Shown piece by piece: positions 39,897-40,319 of a stretch of 40,319 nucleotides of DNA. The DNA is taken from NCBI GenBank assembly GCA_017470525.1, contig JAFUYM010000050.1, positions 1 to 40,319 on the forward strand, in the 5' to 3' direction. Made by a program: the position numbers and the translations under genes. The notes below the pieces were generated by a model. It made no database searches. It saw only the letters and a program-made list of their open reading frames with translations, and was not told the DNA's origin. The stretch comes from Bacteroidaceae bacterium. Lineage in GTDB: Bacteria > Bacteroidota > Bacteroidia > Bacteroidales > Bacteroidaceae. How positions within the stretch are numbered: position 1 is the first letter of the stretch; each line of letters starts with the position of its first letter.

Positions 39897-40020
39897 TCTT
39901 TAGAAAAACCAAAAAAACAAGAAAAAACCAACAAAAACAAAGGCACTTTTTTGAGAACATGACGGTTTTTTGAGGTTTTCTTTGGTTTTTTCTGGTTTTT
40001 CTAAAGACGCGAAGCGTTAA
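39897..40020. repeat. Long A/T-rich inverted repeat with GCGAAGCG cap
   Basis: TCTTTAGAAAAACC-type sequence at 39897-39929 is the imperfect complement of GGTTTTTTCTGGTTTTTCT-type sequence at 39974-40007, followed by ACGCGAAGCGTTAA (40007-40020). It has the same architecture as 34839-34977. Confidence 0.8.
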
Positions 40021-40319
40021 GAAGAAAAAATCAAAAATTCCTGCGATTTCTGCGTGAAATAACCTCCGTGTTTTCCATGATTTCCACCCCAAAAATCCAC
40101 CCCTTTTGTTACCCCCTTGTTACCCACGCCATCCTCCCCCGCCCCAATCCCCCTATCCATCGGCATTCCAGAAAACCCTTAACATAGGGGGCGTTGTAAA
40201 CCCCTGTGTGTCCCGGGGGCAGGAAAGTGCGGCGGGGAGGGGAGTCCGGAGGGAGGATTGAATGGAATTTTGAAGATTTTGTGAGGAGGAAGGTGTGTGG
40301 GGGAACTTTGGGATATGTG
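40021..40319. other. Non-coding right end of the window
   Basis: No supported gene is seen. The segment holds ACCCCAAAAATCCACCCC (about 40086-40103) and two GTTACCC units (40108 and 40119), similar to those upstream of the integrase, then a G-rich stretch to the end. It could belong to an integrase-linked element or attachment region, but this cannot be settled here. Confidence 0.4.

Noticed and set aside
40180-40215. GGGGG...CCCCT and CCCGGGGG near the right end as an attachment site
   Set aside because: Only short G/C matches, with no second copy in the window to compare.

Overview
The window looks like a chromosomal segment of a gut- or oral-type Bacteroidales bacterium, most likely a Prevotella/Segatella relative, though genus is an inference. 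The evidence is the repeated Bacteroidetes -7 box TAnnTTTG (usually TACCTTTG or TATCTTTG), the near absence of Shine-Dalgarno sequences, TonB-dependent receptors with carboxypeptidase-like or STN domains, acidic surface-export signals after lipoprotein cysteines, and several Bacteroidetes-specific families (DUF4827, DUF4465, BtuG-like propeller).

Layout. (1) 1-3802: a TPP-riboswitch-controlled thiamine salvage operon (outer-membrane receptor, PnuT-type permease, thiamine pyrophosphokinase). (2) 3826-6998, minus strand: a nucleic-acid-maintenance group (MazG-like pyrophosphohydrolase, Vsr-type endonuclease, DUF4130 protein, radical SAM/HhH protein) and a tRNA-Pro(GGG). (3) 7122-12360, minus: a large TonB-receptor-like barrel expressed behind a membrane TPR/HTH regulator, then a secreted nitroreductase. 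(4) 12474-15112: convergent HAD phosphatase and DUF1846 genes, each driven by one arm of a ~115-bp inverted repeat. (5) 15206-20990: a small outer-membrane barrel, an NfeD-flotillin-DUF4827-phosphohexomutase run, and a secreted flavin-reductase-like protein. (6) 21218-25652: ECF sigma factor, FecR-like anti-sigma and its large outer-membrane receptor. (7) 25811-33640, minus: a cobalamin-riboswitch-controlled B12 uptake operon (DUF4465 lipoprotein, BtuG-like propeller, PKD-like lipoprotein, BtuB, BtuF, BtuC) with no ATPase gene. (8) 33803-38060: ROK sugar kinase, secreted alpha/beta esterase and ABC exporter separated by repeat-rich spacers. (9) 38377-40319: a tyrosine recombinase followed by ~750 bp of non-coding repeats.

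The two vitamin operons are the clearest functional units; each joins surface capture, inner-membrane passage and, for thiamine, metabolic trapping. The most unusual layer is the intergenic DNA: two independent pairs of long inverted repeats that carry promoters (12474-12588/14998-15112 and 33631-33726/35117-35212), a family of 35-bp A/T-rich hairpins capped by a GCGAAGCG motif, palindromic GTACCC elements shared by two distant intergenic sites, short tandem repeats that run into coding sequence, and a 22-nt hairpin shared between the TPP leader and the start of the thiamine pyrophosphokinase gene.
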